Shown here piece after piece: positions 19,101 to 20,334 of a DNA stretch of 20,334 nucleotides; position 1 is the stretch's first letter, and the number at the start of each line of letters is the position of its first letter. Origin of the DNA: Botryllus schlosseri (taxonomy: Eukaryota; Chordata; Ascidiacea; Stolidobranchia; Styelidae); contig ATSW01009967.1 in the NCBI GenBank assembly GCA_000444245.1, positions 1 to 20,334 of the forward strand. The letters run 5' to 3'. The position numbers were made by a program, and so were the translations under genes. The notes under the pieces were generated by a model. The model did no database searches. It was not told the origin of the DNA and saw nothing but the letters and a program-made list of their open reading frames with translations.

Positions 19101-20209
19101 TCGCCACAATTGGGACAAGATTAGAAACGGCTCGCCACCAGCTTTTTAAAAAGATTTCAGGCTTTCTGTCAACAATAAAATTATAAAATATTACGGTCAA
19201 AATTGACATGTTCCCTGTTCAAATCCACGGGGCTGTGGTAAGATTCAAGATTAAGCAGCAATAAACCTAAATCCTGATCGCGCGGTTCATCATGAACAAG
19301 GTTTTAGTAGACAGGAGCGTGTTCGTGCATTGCTGCGTGCCGTCAGTATTATGTTCGGAAGTAGGTTTACTTTTACATATCATAACGTCTGGCGTCAGGC
19401 TAACGTCTTTACAGCCAGCAGCGAAACCGCACTTTGTCAGGCACCCAATAATGACTTGTCTTAGGCCCCCGTTTGGGTGTTTAATCAAACTTCTGCGGGG
19501 GTTTGCCGAACAGACTCTAATTATTATTACGGTTCATTTTAAAACTACTCTTTTCCCATCGGCGAGCTCTATTTATTTCTATAGACTGCGCTGATTCCCC
19601 ACTCTGTAACGTGTGTTATATCCCCAACACAGTTGGCCGTATACTCTTGCATTGCAAAAATAGGACTTTCACCGGACATTCCATGCCGACGCATGTCCCA
19701 CGCTCAATAAACCGATTACTTACCAACTTACTGACTCTGAAAATATTCACCCGGTCTCCGAGTTTATCATTTCTTGTGACATACATTCATAGTTTGTAAT
19801 TTATTTTAAATCTCTGTCCTACAGCATGAAAATACGATCCTAAAGAACACATCATGTCCGTGGCGCACAAGGCTGAAAACAAGGCTGATCAGATTTACCG
19901 GTAGAGCTGATGGAGTTGACGACTTCAGGACCTATCATTGTACAATGTAAAATTGTACGTCTTGTGGTATGTTCAAATTATTCACGTCACACGGAGAATC
20001 CATTGTTATTATATTGTTATTAATAACGTTAATGAATCATGTTCTTATTCCCTGACACCCGGAAAAGACTGTCACCACGCAAACGATATTGCGGTCGCTC
20101 ACATGTAAAAGACCGAACAAAAAAAAATCACTTGGCGAAACGCACGCGATTGCAAATTGCGTTTTCCATGGAGCTCGATAATTTTCTCTGTGGGTCACAT
20201 TGTACTGCA
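16171..20209. other. Anonymous interval with scattered short frames
   Basis: No gene is recognised. Many 60-100-codon frames occur, for example 19292-19594 plus and 18943-19209 minus, without familiar motifs. Two minus-strand open runs of protein-like composition lie at about 17203-17349 and 16804-16992 (the latter is given separately). There is no terminal repeat comparable to those further left. Confidence 0.35.
16804..16992 (-). CDS. Weak candidate for a 3' terminal exon, product unrecognised
   Basis: A minus-strand frame is open for 62 codons and ends at TGA (16804-16806). Its distal half (KIPDVARQIAEMASRLVRLR) reads like an amphipathic helix with regular hydrophobic spacing. An AG at about 16967-16968 on the minus strand could be an acceptor, and a minus-strand AATAAA lies near 16692, about 110 bp beyond the stop. 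I know no family with this sequence, and the antisense strand is also open over the same region, so coding strand and reality are both uncertain. Confidence 0.15.
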   Translation of the reverse strand, partial: KTKTTIGLNIAIISSPFPDELPKKCMQPLNRSGYTLSEKIPDVARQIAEMASRLVRLRTHDA

Positions 20210-20334
20210 GACATCAGATTGTAGGGATATTACTATTGGACGAAGGCCAATTCGAAGCGTGGATATCAATATCGACAGTTTCGGCCAATATGCGGCGGTC
20301 TTGTTGAGCGGAGGCATGACCGCCTATCCCTGAG
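20210..20334 (+). pseudogene. Possible actin-family fragment at the window edge
   Basis: After a good splice-acceptor context (TTTTCTCTG...TACTGCAG ending at 20209), one plus frame reads SVDINIDSFGQYAAVLLSGG and then MTAYP. This resembles actin and actin-related proteins around residues 285-307 (CDIDIRKDLYANTVLSGG, TTMYPG), with D-I-x-I, Y-A, LSGG, T and YP all in the right order and spacing apart from one extra residue. Residues further upstream do not match. The codon after YP is TGA, where actins have glycine; a GGA-to-TGA change would explain it, so this looks like a pseudogene if related. The similarity is short and could be chance. The sequence to the right of the window would decide. 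Confidence 0.33.

Noticed and set aside
19205-19245. tRNA-like T arm (TGTTCAAATCC)
   Set aside because: The flanking bases do not pair into a T stem, and no anticodon or D arm precedes it.
1-20334. Bacterial or phage origin, CRISPR array or defence island
   Set aside because: There are no long adjacent genes, no ribosome-binding-site spacing and no regularly spaced direct repeats. hAT remnants and TTAGGG-type repeats indicate animal DNA.

Overview
The window looks like gene-poor, AT-rich (roughly 60% A+T) animal nuclear DNA shaped mainly by transposons. No complete host gene, rRNA, tRNA or CRISPR array could be recognised. Eukaryotic signs are remnants of hAT DNA transposons, TTAGGG-type telomere-like repeats, CA-rich simple sequence and short interrupted reading frames without ribosome binding sites or operon spacing. 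The palindrome TAGGCCTA occurs near 3708, 5834 and 5904. I associate it with marine invertebrate deuterostome genomes (hemichordate or echinoderm-like), but that placement is a guess. Scattered single N bases (near 4875, 5020-5027, 5716-5723, 9855-9861) are assembly or base-call ambiguities.

Layout from left to right. Bases 1-122 are the right end of a short hAT element whose other end lies outside the window. From 1484 to about 3765 lies a decayed, once autonomous hAT transposon. It keeps a 5' terminal motif, an N-terminal transposase piece at 1894-2183, a C-terminal dimerisation piece at 3303-3558, and a decayed 3' terminal motif. The kilobase between the two coding pieces is not recognisable. 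A third hAT end closes at 5123. From 5124 to 9582 only anonymous open frames are seen, the longest at 7923-8372.

The best bounded element is 9583-10778. It is a 1196-bp non-autonomous element with perfect 16-bp terminal inverted repeats, flanking short direct repeats and subterminal AGGTTC motifs. Its centre holds about 120 bp of degenerate TTAGGG-like DNA. An unclassified dispersed repeat occurs twice in the same orientation, at about 11371-11815 and 15645-16145. Between and after these copies lie anonymous sequence, a CA-rich tract near 15310-15428 and weak ORFs. At the very end, 20210-20334 carries a short reading frame resembling the actin-family LSGGTTMYPG region, possibly an exon or pseudogene edge.

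The genes do not form a pathway. The coherent theme is repeated colonisation by several unrelated hAT families, and the oddest single structure is the telomere-like array inside an inverted-repeat element.
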